Assembly: GCF_001050235.1 (NCBI RefSeq)
Contig: NZ_DF967972.1
Location: 3,562,724-3,626,723 of the forward strand
DNA length: 64,000 nt
Direction: 5' to 3'
Source of the DNA: Longilinea arvoryzae
GTDB lineage: Bacteria; Chloroflexota; Anaerolineae; Anaerolineales; Anaerolineaceae
Shown here: one piece after another, positions 1 to 8,462 of the stretch
Layout of the letters: every line of letters begins with the position of its first letter
Position numbering within the stretch: position 1 is the stretch's first letter
The notes under the pieces: model-generated
What the model saw: only the letters and a program-made list of their open reading frames with translations
Told to the model about the DNA's origin: nothing
Databases searched by the model: none
Program-made: the position numbers and the translations under genes

Positions 1-570
1 GTCGGGCCTTCCGGCTCGGGAAAATCGACCCTTCTGCATATCATCGGCGGCGTGGATACGCCCAGCAGCGGGAAGGTCTTCATCGACGGCACCGATATCT
101 ATGCCTTCGATGAAACCCGGCTGGCCATCTTCAGGCGCCGCCAAATCGGCCTGGTTTACCAGTTCTACAACCTCATCCCGGTCCTCAACGTTCAGGAGAA
201 CATCACCCTGCCTTTGTTGCTGGACGGGCGGGACGTGGATAAGAAACAACTGGATCAAATCATCGCCACGCTGAACCTCTCCGACCGCCTGGATTACCTG
301 CCCAACCAGCTCTCCGGCGGCCAGCAGCAGCGCGTCTCCATCGGCCGGGCAATCATCAACAACCCGGCCATCGTGCTGGCGGACGAGCCCACCGGCAACC
401 TGGACCGCAAGAACAGCGCCGAAATCATCGACCTGATCAAGTTGTCCAATAAGAAATACAACCAGACGCTGGTGATCATCACCCACGACGAACGCATCGC
501 GCTCCAGGCCGACCGGATCATCTCGCTCGAAGATGGGCGCATCGCGAAGGATGAGGTGATTCGTCAATGA
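1..570 (+). CDS. ABC transporter ATP-binding protein (5' end outside window)
   Basis: ATPase subunit of an ABC exporter of the LolD/MacB type, which drives an FtsX-like permease at the cytoplasmic membrane. The frame is open from base 1, so the true start lies upstream; 189 residues are visible. The Walker A motif GPSGSGKST is at the very first codons, followed by the Q-loop (LVYQFYNL), the signature LSGGQQQR, the Walker [11 protein letters not shown] and the switch histidine in ITHD. The stop codon overlaps the start of the permease gene (ATGA at 567-570), which indicates translational coupling and a two-component exporter. Only about 35-40 N-terminal residues should be missing. The substrate cannot be read from the sequence; family members move lipoproteins, antimicrobial peptides or macrolides. 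Confidence 0.95.
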   Translation, partial: VGPSGSGKSTLLHIIGGVDTPSSGKVFIDGTDIYAFDETRLAIFRRRQIGLVYQFYNLIPVLNVQENITLPLLLDGRDVDKKQLDQIIATLNLSDRLDYLPNQLSGGQQQRVSIGRAIINNPAIVLADEPTGNLDRKNSAEIIDLIKLSNKKYNQTLVIITHDERIALQADRIISLEDGRIAKDEVIRQ

Positions 571-3188
571 ACGTCATCCAGGCTTTGACCCTTCGTCATC
601 TGAAGTTGAACAAGAAACGCACCCTCACCACCCTCATCGGCGTGATCCTTTCGGTTTCCATGATAACGGCCGTTCCCACGTTCGTCACCTCTTTTCTGGA
701 CATGATGCAGAGAAGCGTCATGGAAGAAACCGGGGTCTGGCACGTGATCTACAAGGACATTTCCACTCAGGCGGTCGACGTCGTGAAGAACGATGAAAAC
801 ACGAAACAAACGATTCTCAACCAGGATATTGGTTATGCGGTTTTGAAAGGATCGAAAAACGAAAACAAGCCCTATCTTTTCATCACTTCCTATGACGATC
901 AGGGTTTCACCAACTTTAATGTCAAGCTGATCGAAGGCCGCCTTCCTCAAAACGACCATGAAGTCGTCATTTCCGCGTACATCGGAGAAAATGGCGGCGT
1001 GCAATACAAAATCGGCGACGTCCTTCACCTGGAAATCGGCAACCGTATCCTGAAAGAAAATGACCAGGAGACTGTCCTCGAGCAGGACTATAATCTTCAG
1101 GAAGCGGGTGAAGATCAGACCGGCGAGAGCCTGGTGCTGACCACGGCCAGAGACTACACCATAACCGGCATCATCGAACGGCCCGGGTTCGAACCCTACT
1201 GGGCGCCTGGGTATACGGTCATCTCGTACCTGGATAAAGATGAACTTTCTCCCGCTGATAAGGTCAACATCGCGGTCGTCTGGAAGAACATCAGCAAGCC
1301 GGCCAACAATCACGCCAACGCGCTGGCAGACAGCCTGGGTGTTACCCCCATGAACGTGGACTACAACCAGGATCTGCTGCGTTATTACGGGATCATCAAC
1401 GACGGCATGCTTGGGACGTTGTTGACCCTGGCTGCCATCATCACTACGCTCATCATCATCGGATCGGTGGCGTTGATCTATAATGCCTTTTCGATTTCGA
1501 TTGTGGAGCGCAGCCGCCATCTGGGTATGCTGGCAAGCGTGGGCGCGACGAAACAACAAAAGCGTAGTTCCGTTTTCTACGAAGCCTTTATAATCGGCGC
1601 GATCGGCATCCCCATCGGCGTGCTGTGCGGAACGCTGGGGATGGGAATTACCTTTGCCCTGGTTCAACCCCTCGTAGCCAGCTTTACCGGTACGAATACC
1701 GAACTAAGGCTGGCAACCTCTCCGCTGACCATTCTGATTGCGGTGGTCGTGTCGGCAATCACGATTTTTATCTCGGCTTACATCCCCGCCAGGCGGGCTT
1801 CGCGGATCTCGCCCATCGACGCCATCCGCCAGTCGCAGGATATCAAGCTCACCCACAAGGTGGTGAAGACCTCCAGGTTGACGCGCCGCATCTTCGGGAT
1901 CGAGGCAGAGCTGGGTTTGAAGAACCTGAAACGCAACCACCGCAGTTACCGGACCACCATTTTTTCGATGGTGATCAGCATCGTCCTGTTCCTAACGGTC
2001 TCGTCCCTGGCGTTGCTCGCGCAGGGGTCCGCCCAGTCTATCACCGATAATGTGCCCTACGATGTAGAGGTGTTCGTAACTTCCTCTGCCACGGCGCAGG
2101 AGAAGCGGGATTTCTACACTGCGGTCAGCCATTTGGATCATGTGGATCAAAGCGTCATCTCTCAAGATTTGATCGCCGCCGGCATGATCGGGAAAGACCG
2201 GGTGCCGGAGAATATCAGAGCCATCCTCGACGAAAACGGCATCCTCCCGGAAACCGAAGGCTATCGAACGTACTTCCAAATCGAAGCGATCGACGATGAC
2301 TCTCTTGCGCGCTTTGCGCGCGAAAACGGAATCGACGTCGCGATGCTCAAAGATACGGCCAACCCGTGCGGGATTTTGATTAACACGGTGATCACCCAAC
2401 TCGACGACCGTTATCAATTCTCGAAACTTTTAAATGTCAAAACAGGCGAAACGTTGCCGTTGACTCTTTCCTCCCCCGAGGACGCGGTCCAACAAGACGT
2501 CACCCTGAAAATCGCAGCGCTGGCGGACAAAATGCCATTGGGGAATACCGAGCCATTCAAACCCATGCAGGCGACCATCATCATTTCCGAAGACGTCTTC
2601 GCCAGCCTGTCGGGAATAATGGCGCAGGGATACTACCTATCCGATGTCTTTCAATTTATCAAGAGCGCGGATCCCACCCAATTGGTCGAAAGCATCCACG
2701 AATACCAAAAAGGGACCTCCATCGGGAACGTGCAAATCGATGATATCGCGGCATCCCAAAAGAGGGAACGGCAAATTAAAACCTTCGTTCTCGTGTTCAC
2801 CTATGGATTCGTCGCGCTCATCACGGCCATCGGCGTGGCCAATATTTTCAACACGATTTTTACGAGTATCGCCTTGCGGAAAAGAGAATTCGCCATGCTG
2901 CGATCGGTGGGGATGACCCCCAGGGATTTCCTGAAGATGGTTAACTATGAAAGCATCTTCTATGGCATCAAGGCGTTGATCTACGGGCTGCCCATCAGTT
3001 TTGCCTTGATGTACCTGCTTTACTGGGTCACGAGCGATTCATTCATGGTAAAATTCATTTTTCCGTGGAATTCTGTATTGCTCGTCGTCATTGGCGTATT
3101 TGCCATCGTGAGTTCGTGTATGCTCTATGCAAGCTCAAAGGTAAGGCATGAGAATATCATCGACGCCTTGAAAATGGAAAGTTATTGA
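567..3188 (+). CDS. FtsX/MacB-type ABC transporter permease, two FtsX repeats
   Basis: Membrane subunit of the exporter whose ATPase precedes it. The 873-residue protein has two copies of the MacB layout. Copy 1 has a transmembrane helix near residues 19-43, a periplasmic/extracellular domain to about 275, then three helices (about 280-303, 338-362, 383-407). Copy 2 has a helix near 463-487, a second external domain, then three helices (about 738-763, 796-818, 832-855). The cytoplasmic loops after the second helix of each copy carry the typical RHLGMLASVGAT and KREFAMLRSVGMT sequences that contact the ATPase. The start is fixed by the 4-bp ATGA overlap with the upstream gene. This eight-helix, long-loop architecture is frequent among exporters for peptides or hydrophobic toxins, but the cargo is unknown. 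Confidence 0.93.
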   Translation: MNVIQALTLRHLKLNKKRTLTTLIGVILSVSMITAVPTFVTSFLDMMQRSVMEETGVWHVIYKDISTQAVDVVKNDENTKQTILNQDIGYAVLKGSKNENKPYLFITSYDDQGFTNFNVKLIEGRLPQNDHEVVISAYIGENGGVQYKIGDVLHLEIGNRILKENDQETVLEQDYNLQEAGEDQTGESLVLTTARDYTITGIIERPGFEPYWAPGYTVISYLDKDELSPADKVNIAVVWKNISKPANNHANALADSLGVTPMNVDYNQDLLRYYGIINDGMLGTLLTLAAIITTLIIIGSVALIYNAFSISIVERSRHLGMLASVGATKQQKRSSVFYEAFIIGAIGIPIGVLCGTLGMGITFALVQPLVASFTGTNTELRLATSPLTILIAVVVSAITIFISAYIPARRASRISPIDAIRQSQDIKLTHKVVKTSRLTRRIFGIEAELGLKNLKRNHRSYRTTIFSMVISIVLFLTVSSLALLAQGSAQSITDNVPYDVEVFVTSSATAQEKRDFYTAVSHLDHVDQSVISQDLIAAGMIGKDRVPENIRAILDENGILPETEGYRTYFQIEAIDDDSLARFARENGIDVAMLKDTANPCGILINTVITQLDDRYQFSKLLNVKTGETLPLTLSSPEDAVQQDVTLKIAALADKMPLGNTEPFKPMQATIIISEDVFASLSGIMAQGYYLSDVFQFIKSADPTQLVESIHEYQKGTSIGNVQIDDIAASQKRERQIKTFVLVFTYGFVALITAIGVANIFNTIFTSIALRKREFAMLRSVGMTPRDFLKMVNYESIFYGIKALIYGLPISFALMYLLYWVTSDSFMVKFIFPWNSVLLVVIGVFAIVSSCMLYASSKVRHENIIDALKMESY

Positions 3189-3254
3189 TCGTAAGGGATT
3201 CTAACGGGGAAGGTGGATCGTAGATCGGAAAGGTTGAAGGGTGAAAATGTACCC

Positions 3255-3283
3255 TTCCCTCGGCGGGGAGGAAGTGTTATAAT
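3255..3283 (+). promoter_or_regulatory. Putative promoter of rplS
   Basis: A perfect TATAAT lies at 3278-3283, 17 bp after a weak TTCCCT (3255-3260). A 7-bp inverted repeat (GAAGGGT 3236-3242, ACCCTTC 3251-3257) overlaps the -35 side. A second small palindrome (TGCATA 3306-3311, TATGCA 3317-3322) falls in the presumed leader RNA and could serve ribosomal autoregulation; that role is speculative. Confidence 0.55.
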
Positions 3284-3364
3284 CTGCCTTCGCGTCTAAT
3301 CATGATGCATAGGCATTATGCAGCAGAATTATTGCGAAAAACAAGCAGGTAAGGAACTCTGACG

Positions 3365-3712
3365 ATGGAAGATTTGATGAAGGCCGTTGAGGCTCCTGTT
3401 AATCCCAATATCCCCGACCTGCATGCCGGCGATTCGGTCAGCGTGCATGTCAAAATCCGCGAAGGTAACCGCGAGCGTATCCAGGAATTCAAGGGTATCG
3501 TTCTGTTCACCCACAACAACGGCGCCAATTCAACGTTCACCGTTCGGCGTGTTGCCAGCAATGGCATCGGCGTTGAACGCACGTTCATGGCGCGCTCTCC
3601 ACGCATCGACAAAGTGGTTGTCGAACGTCACAGCGTTGTTCGCCGCTCCCGCCTGTATTACATGCGCACCCGCACCGGCAAGAGCGCCCGTCTCAAGCAG
3701 AAGTTCTCGTAA
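3365..3712 (+). CDS. rplS: 50S ribosomal protein L19
   Basis: Structural protein of the large ribosomal subunit at the 30S-50S interface. The 115-residue length matches bacterial L19. Family hallmarks are the motif GDSVSVHVKIREGNRERIQ near residues 22-40, the FKGIV strand, and the basic C-terminal RSRLYYMRTRTGKSARLK. The gene stands alone: rpsP, rimM and trmD, its usual neighbours, are absent. It has its own promoter and is closed by a hairpin terminator. The ATG at 3365 gives the family-typical N-terminus. Identification is certain from the conserved core. Confidence 0.97.
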   Translation: MEDLMKAVEAPVNPNIPDLHAGDSVSVHVKIREGNRERIQEFKGIVLFTHNNGANSTFTVRRVASNGIGVERTFMARSPRIDKVVVERHSVVRRSRLYYMRTRTGKSARLKQKFS

Positions 3713-3735
3713 CTCGCTGCCTTTCGTCCACATCA

Positions 3736-3769
3736 GGGTGCAGCCTGCTCACGCGGGTTGCCCCTTTTT
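3736..3769 (+). terminator. Rho-independent terminator of rplS
   Basis: GGG (3736-3738) plus GCAGCC (3740-3745) pair with GGTTGC plus CCC (3756-3764), with one bulged T and one G-U pair; TTTTT follows at 3765-3769. An in-frame TTG for the next gene lies inside this stem, which argues against its use as a start. Confidence 0.8.
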
Positions 3770-3784
3770 GGCTTAAAAGAACCC

Positions 3785-4519
3785 ATGAATATGACTACAC
3801 CCGCCATCGGCCTTACTGTCAATCGTCTCGCATCATCCAATCCAACGGCGCCCTATCACGGCCTCTCTGAAGCATATATCAACGCCGTCGTTCGAGCCGG
3901 GGGAATTCCCCTGCTCATCCCGCTGGGTTTGCCGGAAAGCGATTGGAAAGAACTCTGCAGCCATCTGGATGGCATCCTCCTGACCGGCGGCAGCGATATC
4001 GATCCCATTCGTTTCAACGGCCAAAATCATCCCTCCGTTTACGATATCGACTCGGAACGCGATGCCCTTGAAATCGCGCTTGTCCAGCACGCCGCTGAAA
4101 ATCATCTGCCCTTCCTGGGAATCTGCCGCGGCGTCCAGGCCATCAATGTGGCCCTGGGCGGCACGCTTTTCACCCATATTGCCGACCAGGTGCCCGGCGC
4201 GCTGCGCCACGATTGGTACCCGAATGTCCCCCGCGACTACCGCGCCCACTCGGTGACCCTGGAGCCGTCCAGTCGCCTGGCCAGCATTCTCGGCGAAACC
4301 CAACCCCAGGTCAATTCACTTCACCACCAGGGATTGGACCGCATTGGCAAAGGGCTGGTCGCCGTCGGTCACGCGCCGGATGGCCTGGTCGAAGCCATCG
4401 AACTCCCCGGCCATCTCTTCGGCATCGGCGTGCAGTGGCACCCGGAATGGCTGCAGGATGATCCGGCGATGCGCAATCTCTTCCTGGCCTTCATCCAGGC
4501 TGCGGCAAAAGGGGAATAG
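3785..4519 (+). CDS. Gamma-glutamyl-gamma-aminobutyrate hydrolase-like peptidase C26
   Basis: Class I glutamine-amidotransferase-fold hydrolase (peptidase C26, PuuD-like), expected to cleave gamma-glutamyl amide bonds of small molecules in the cytosol. The nucleophile elbow GICRGVQAINVALGG carries the catalytic Cys, and the HPEW sequence near the C-terminus gives the His-Glu pair. The oxyanion region LTGGSDIDP is also present. I start at ATG 3785 (244 aa) because the in-frame TTG at 3758 sits inside the rplS terminator. murI follows after 3 bp, so the two are probably co-transcribed. The exact substrate is not determinable; polyamine catabolism genes are not nearby. Confidence 0.9.
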   Translation: MNMTTPAIGLTVNRLASSNPTAPYHGLSEAYINAVVRAGGIPLLIPLGLPESDWKELCSHLDGILLTGGSDIDPIRFNGQNHPSVYDIDSERDALEIALVQHAAENHLPFLGICRGVQAINVALGGTLFTHIADQVPGALRHDWYPNVPRDYRAHSVTLEPSSRLASILGETQPQVNSLHHQGLDRIGKGLVAVGHAPDGLVEAIELPGHLFGIGVQWHPEWLQDDPAMRNLFLAFIQAAAKGE

Positions 4520-4522
4520 AAA

Positions 4523-5338
4523 ATGGCAGATCTTCCGATCGGAATATTCGATTCGGGCGTCGGCGGGCTATCGATTCTGCGCGCCATTCGCCAGCGCCTG
4601 CCCGCGCAGCCGGTGCTCTATCTGGGAGATCAGGCACACGTCCCGTACGGCCTGCGCACCCTGAAAGAAGTTCGCCACTTTTCGGAACAGATCACCCGCT
4701 TCTTATTGAGCCAGGGTGCGCGTCTGATCGTGGTCGCCTGCAACACCGCCTCGGCCGCCGCCCTGCATGAGCTGCGCGCGCAATTTCCGGAGGTGCCCTT
4801 CGTGGGTATGGAACCGGCCGTCAAGCCGGCTGCCGAACAAACGTTGACCGGCGTGGTCGGAGTCATCGCCACCCCGGCGACATTCCAGGGCCAGCTCTAC
4901 GCCTCCGTGGTCGAACGGTTCGCCAACGGCGTCACCATTCTGCAGGATACCTGCCCCGGGCTGGTGACGGCCATCGAAAACGGCCAGCTCGATGCCCCCG
5001 AGACGCGCGCCATTCTGGAACGGGCCCTGATGCCCATGCTGGATCAGCATATCGACACCGTCGTCCTGGGCTGCACCCATTTCCCGTTTGTCATCCCCCT
5101 CATCCAACAAATCGTCGGCCCGCAGGTGCGTGTGATCGACCCGGCCCCGGCGATCGCCCGTCAGGTGGAACGATTGCTCGAGGGTCACGGCTGGCTTCCG
5201 ACCGGTGACCAACCCGGCGTCGTGCGATCTTTTACCACCGCTGAAATTCAACCCTTCGAAACTTTATTGCAGCGCCTGATGCGCGAGAATTTTCAGGCCG
5301 ATGCCTTGTGTTGGCAAGACGGCGAGCTGCACTCCTGA
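4523..5338 (+). CDS. murI: Glutamate racemase
   Basis: Cofactor-independent racemase that makes D-glutamate for peptidoglycan. The 271-residue length is typical. Conserved elements are the N-terminal FDSGVGGLSILRAIR, the first catalytic Cys in VACNTASAAALHELR, and the second catalytic Cys in VLGCTHFPFVIP. The Asp and Ser near the N-terminus that belong to the active site are present. The gene starts 3 bp after the C26 hydrolase stop, with GGGGAA as a plausible ribosome-binding site, so it reads as the second gene of that operon. Its presence shows that the organism makes at least some D-Glu. Confidence 0.96.
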   Translation: MADLPIGIFDSGVGGLSILRAIRQRLPAQPVLYLGDQAHVPYGLRTLKEVRHFSEQITRFLLSQGARLIVVACNTASAAALHELRAQFPEVPFVGMEPAVKPAAEQTLTGVVGVIATPATFQGQLYASVVERFANGVTILQDTCPGLVTAIENGQLDAPETRAILERALMPMLDQHIDTVVLGCTHFPFVIPLIQQIVGPQVRVIDPAPAIARQVERLLEGHGWLPTGDQPGVVRSFTTAEIQPFETLLQRLMRENFQADALCWQDGELHS

Positions 5339-5382
5339 CCTGGAACCGGCGAAGGCCCATCCGCTGAACCGCATAACGCATA

Positions 5383-5391
5383 TGTTATACT
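5383..5391 (+). promoter_or_regulatory. Extended -10 promoter before DUF3090 gene
   Basis: TGT followed by TATACT (5383-5391) forms an extended -10 element 30 bp before the start codon. It is embedded in an imperfect palindrome (ATAAC ... GTTAT). No convincing -35 is seen. Confidence 0.45.
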
Positions 5392-5420
5392 AATCCATAT
5401 CCCGATGGAGGCGTATAACG

Positions 5421-5948
5421 ATGTCCAGAGTGGAAATTGATCTCGATCCAGTATCACACCTGACCACCGATGCCATTGGGCAGCCCGGCCAGCGTGTTTT
5501 TTATTTACAGGGCCGGCAGAACGAACGCGTGGTCACCTTATTGATCGAGAAGGTTCAGATCCAGAGCCTGGCCATGGGGTTGGACGATTTCTTGAAAGAG
5601 ATCAACGAACGCTATCCCGGCCTGCCGGAAGCCTTGGACGACTATGATGAAAAGAGGATGCGCATCCTTCCGCCTGTCGATCCCGTTTTTCGGGTGGGTG
5701 AGATCGGTCTGGGGTATGACGCAGACCGCGATCTGGTGTGCCTGATCGCCCGTGAAATCCTCAGCGGCGATATGAAACCCGATGACGCCAGTGTGGCGCG
5801 TTTTTGGGTAACCCGCTCGCAGATGCGCGCCCTGACTCACTGGGGAATGGATGTCGCCAGCCATGGACGCCCGATTTGTCCGCAATGCGGCGAGCCCATG
5901 GACCCCGAAGGTCATTTTTGCCCCAAGAAAAACGGGCACAAGCATTGA
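5421..5948 (+). CDS. DUF3090 family protein with C-terminal zinc-ribbon-like motif
   Basis: A 175-residue cytosolic protein of the DUF3090 family, whose biochemical role is not established. The N-terminal half carries the family core (QRVFYLQGRQNERVVTLLIE). The C-terminus has paired cysteines, CPQCGEPMDPEGHFC, suggestive of a zinc ribbon. A GGAGG at 5407-5411 with 9-bp spacing supports the start. In Actinobacteria this family sits beside an SCO1664-family gene, and the same pair occurs here (next gene, about 50 bp on). The conserved pairing suggests a joint function, possibly nucleotide or phosphoryl chemistry given the kinase-like fold of the partner. That is inference only. Confidence 0.85.
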   Translation: MSRVEIDLDPVSHLTTDAIGQPGQRVFYLQGRQNERVVTLLIEKVQIQSLAMGLDDFLKEINERYPGLPEALDDYDEKRMRILPPVDPVFRVGEIGLGYDADRDLVCLIAREILSGDMKPDDASVARFWVTRSQMRALTHWGMDVASHGRPICPQCGEPMDPEGHFCPKKNGHKH

Positions 5949-6001
5949 TCTTTTCGCTGCGCGCGACCTGCTGCGCAGTTTAAGTATCGTAGGTGAATGA
6001 C

Positions 6002-6742
6002 ATGTTCACAACCGCCCTGCGCGATAAGGAATCCATCCTGGCCGCTTTGCAGAACGGTAAATTAAGCCTGAAGGGTCAATTCGTCAACGGCTCGAATTAC
6101 ACCTTTCTGGCCGAGGTGGCCGTTTCCGAGGGTGTACTGCGCGCGGTATATAAACCGGTGCGCGGCGAGCAACCTCTGTGGGATTTTCCCGCCCAGAGCC
6201 TGGCGCGCCGCGAGGTCGCCGCATACCTGGTGAGCGAAGCCCTCGGTTGGGAACTGGTTCCCCCGACGGTATACCGCAAGCGGGGGCCGCTGGGCGCGGG
6301 CTCGCTGCAGTGGTTCGTCGAACATGACCCGGATCGCCATTATTTTACGTTTTCGGATCTCGAGAAAAAGCGCCTGAAACCGGTGGCCGTTTTCGACATG
6401 CTGATCAACAATGCCGATCGAAAAGCCGGCCACATTCTGCTGGGCGAGGCCGATCATTTGTGGCTGATCGATCACGGCATTTGTTTTCACGTCGAAGACA
6501 AACTGCGCACGGTCATCTGGGACTTTACCGGCCAGCCCATCCCACCCGATCTGTTGGAAGATATCCGCCGTTTTCTGGCGCTCCTGGAGAGCCCTGAAAG
6601 TCCGCTGCAAACCGGACTGAGACCGCTGCTCAGGCTGGCTGAAATTCGCCATCTGGCGGCGCGGGCGCGCCGGATACTCGAAAATCCGGTTTTTGCGGCG
6701 CCGGATCGCCATTATCGGACTTATCCCTGGCCGCCGGTATGA
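6002..6742 (+). CDS. SCO1664-family protein (PI3K/PI4K-like fold)
   Basis: A 246-residue protein of the SCO1664 family, with a distant resemblance to the phosphatidylinositol 3/4-kinase or HipA catalytic fold. Supporting motifs are an N-terminal nucleotide-loop-like segment (GSNYTFLAEV), a lysine strand (RAVYKPVRGE), the catalytic-loop-like FDMLINNADRKAGHIL, and the metal-binding-like LIDHGICFH. I start at ATG 6002, which has AGGTG (5991-5995) at 6 bp; the in-frame GTG at 5993 has no such site. It follows the DUF3090 gene closely in an arrangement known from Actinobacteria. Kinase activity is plausible from the N-x-x-D and D-H-G residues but unproven. Confidence 0.85.
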   Translation: MFTTALRDKESILAALQNGKLSLKGQFVNGSNYTFLAEVAVSEGVLRAVYKPVRGEQPLWDFPAQSLARREVAAYLVSEALGWELVPPTVYRKRGPLGAGSLQWFVEHDPDRHYFTFSDLEKKRLKPVAVFDMLINNADRKAGHILLGEADHLWLIDHGICFHVEDKLRTVIWDFTGQPIPPDLLEDIRRFLALLESPESPLQTGLRPLLRLAEIRHLAARARRILENPVFAAPDRHYRTYPWPPV

Positions 6743-6752
6743 ATCTTCCGGC

Positions 6753-6781
6753 TTGCGTTGTGGTTTTTAGCGGGGCATAAT
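6753..6781 (+). promoter_or_regulatory. Putative promoter of hom
   Basis: TTGCGT (6753-6758) and CATAAT (6776-6781) are separated by 17 bp. The start codon lies 31 bp downstream, preceded by a strong GAGGAGG ribosome-binding site. Confidence 0.5.
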
Positions 6782-6812
6782 ACAATCAGGTAACATTCGT
6801 GAGGAGGCTTTC

Positions 6813-7847
6813 ATGAAACAAGTAACACTGGCGATGCTGGGTTTTGGCAATGTCGGTCGCGCATTCGTCCACCTCATTCAAGACAAACAGGCCATGCTGG
6901 AAAAGGATTTCAACCTGGATTTGATCGTCACCGGCATCCTCACCGGCCATCATGGCGCCGCCATCGATTCAGCCGGCATCAACCTGACCCGAGCGCTGGA
7001 ACTGGCCGAGAACGGCCAATCCCTGGATACCCTCTCCTCCCAACCCGCCCCCGCCAACGGTGTCGATTTCATCTACGCCTGTTCGGCCGGCGTGATGCTG
7101 GAAACCACCCCGGTCAATCAATATACCGGGCAGCCTGCCATCAGTCACCTGCAGGCCGCGCTGAACAAGGGGATGCACGCCATCACCGCCAACAAGGGGC
7201 CCGTGGTACACGCCTACGCTGAATTGACCCGCCAGGCGGCTGCCCAGGGCAAGCGCTTCCTGTTCGAGGCGGCGGTCATGGACGGCGCGCCGATCTTCTC
7301 GCTCTTCCGCGGGCCGCTGCCAGCCATCGAACTGCAAGGCTTTCAGGGCATTCTCAATTCCTGCACCAACCTGTTGTTGGAACGCATGGCGAACGGCGAG
7401 AGTTTCGACGCAGCCGTGGATTACGCCCGCTCGATCGGCATCGCCGAAACCGATCCCAGCGCGGATGTCGATGGCTGGGACGCGGCCATCAAGGTCGCCG
7501 CGCTCTCGACCGTGCTGATGGGCATTCCGCTCACCCCGCAGCAGGTGGATCGCGAAGGCATCCGCGGCATCACCCCGCAGATGATCGCTGAAGCCCGTGC
7601 CGCCGGCGAGCGTTGGAAACTGGTGTGCAAAGCCCGCCGCCGCGGCGGACAGATCCTCGAAGCGCGCGTGCGCCCCGAGCGCGTCAGCCCGGATTCGCCG
7701 CTCTACAGCATCGGCGGGACCAGTTCGTATGTACAGTTCGAGACCGACGTCTTGCCCGGATTGGGCATCGTCGAATCGAACCCCGGCCCGCAAACCACGG
7801 CTTACGGCCTGCTGGCTGACCTGATCAACGCCCTGCGCAAGCAGTGA
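6813..7847 (+). CDS. hom: Homoserine dehydrogenase, short form without ACT domain
   Basis: NAD(P)-dependent reduction of aspartate semialdehyde to homoserine on the threonine/methionine pathway. The Rossmann motif GFGNVG is at residues 11-16. The catalytic region shows ITANKGPVVHAY (lysine at the active site) and the substrate-binding segment GILNSCTNLLLERM. At 344 residues it lacks the C-terminal ACT domain of the longer enzymes, so feedback inhibition by threonine through that domain is not expected. GAGGAGG 5 bp before the ATG fixes the start. Three overlapping or closely spaced genes follow, but they are functionally unrelated (folate synthesis). Confidence 0.93.
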   Translation: MKQVTLAMLGFGNVGRAFVHLIQDKQAMLEKDFNLDLIVTGILTGHHGAAIDSAGINLTRALELAENGQSLDTLSSQPAPANGVDFIYACSAGVMLETTPVNQYTGQPAISHLQAALNKGMHAITANKGPVVHAYAELTRQAAAQGKRFLFEAAVMDGAPIFSLFRGPLPAIELQGFQGILNSCTNLLLERMANGESFDAAVDYARSIGIAETDPSADVDGWDAAIKVAALSTVLMGIPLTPQQVDREGIRGITPQMIAEARAAGERWKLVCKARRRGGQILEARVRPERVSPDSPLYSIGGTSSYVQFETDVLPGLGIVESNPGPQTTAYGLLADLINALRKQ

Positions 7848-7853
7848 TCGCCA

Positions 7854-8456
7854 ATGGCTGATGTCTTCTGGTTGGGTAATTTTTCACTCCGGGACGATTT
7901 TTCGAAAGGTCTGCGTTCTCTCGGGTTGAAATCCGAATGGGTGCAGGAAGCCCATATTCTGGGCGACGCGCCCGAACTGCCCATCCAACCCGTATACCGT
8001 TGGCCTGGAGCGGCTTCTTCGGCCCATCGATTGCTTCACTTTGCCTGCCAGGCGTTGCAAAGCGGGGACCTGGATATCCTGCTGCTGGCCAGCGCTGACC
8101 AGGCATTCGTCCTGTCATCGCCAAAGGCGGCCGGACGTTGGAATTTGATGCCGCGCGCCAGTTTGAGTGATCACTTTAATTATTCGCCCGAGGCAACCCC
8201 GGACCAATTTCTGCCTGCGTTGGCTTTGCAATTAATAGTCAAAGAAATCGACCCGGACCAGGCCGGACTGGCCGCCGTGCTGGACCGGGATGAGTTCGCG
8301 CTTTCTCCAGCCTTCCCCAGGCTCGAGTGGCTGACTCAGGGTGAGCATAATTTCCTGGCAGGATTGATCCATTTGTGCACTGCGTTGGAGGAGCGTTCGG
8401 CCGGATTGGGGCTGCTTTTCACCCCCGGTCTGGCAACCGTGATCGAACGTATTTGA
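7854..8456 (+). CDS. Hypothetical protein, faintly thiolase-like
   Basis: I do not recognise this 200-residue protein with confidence. It has no signal peptide or membrane helix. The stretch HRLLHFACQALQSGDLDILL resembles the thiolase/ketosynthase strand-helix that precedes the active site, and a DEFALSP sequence recalls thiolases, but there is no catalytic Cys or GHP motif. It may be a non-catalytic relic of that fold. The gene starts 6 bp after hom and ends 6 bp before folK, with no terminator on either side, so it belongs to the hom-folK-folP transcription unit. No strong ribosome-binding site is visible. Coding is supported by tight packing and lack of alternatives. Confidence 0.6.
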   Translation: MADVFWLGNFSLRDDFSKGLRSLGLKSEWVQEAHILGDAPELPIQPVYRWPGAASSAHRLLHFACQALQSGDLDILLLASADQAFVLSSPKAAGRWNLMPRASLSDHFNYSPEATPDQFLPALALQLIVKEIDPDQAGLAAVLDRDEFALSPAFPRLEWLTQGEHNFLAGLIHLCTALEERSAGLGLLFTPGLATVIERI

Positions 8457-8462
8457 GGAAGA

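Noticed and set aside
3758-3784. TTG start for the C26 hydrolase, giving a 253-residue product.
   Set aside because: The codon lies in the stem of the rplS terminator and has no ribosome-binding site; ATG 3785 is preferred.
5993-6001. GTG start for the SCO1664-family gene.
   Set aside because: AGGTG at 5991-5995 is placed correctly for ATG 6002 instead.
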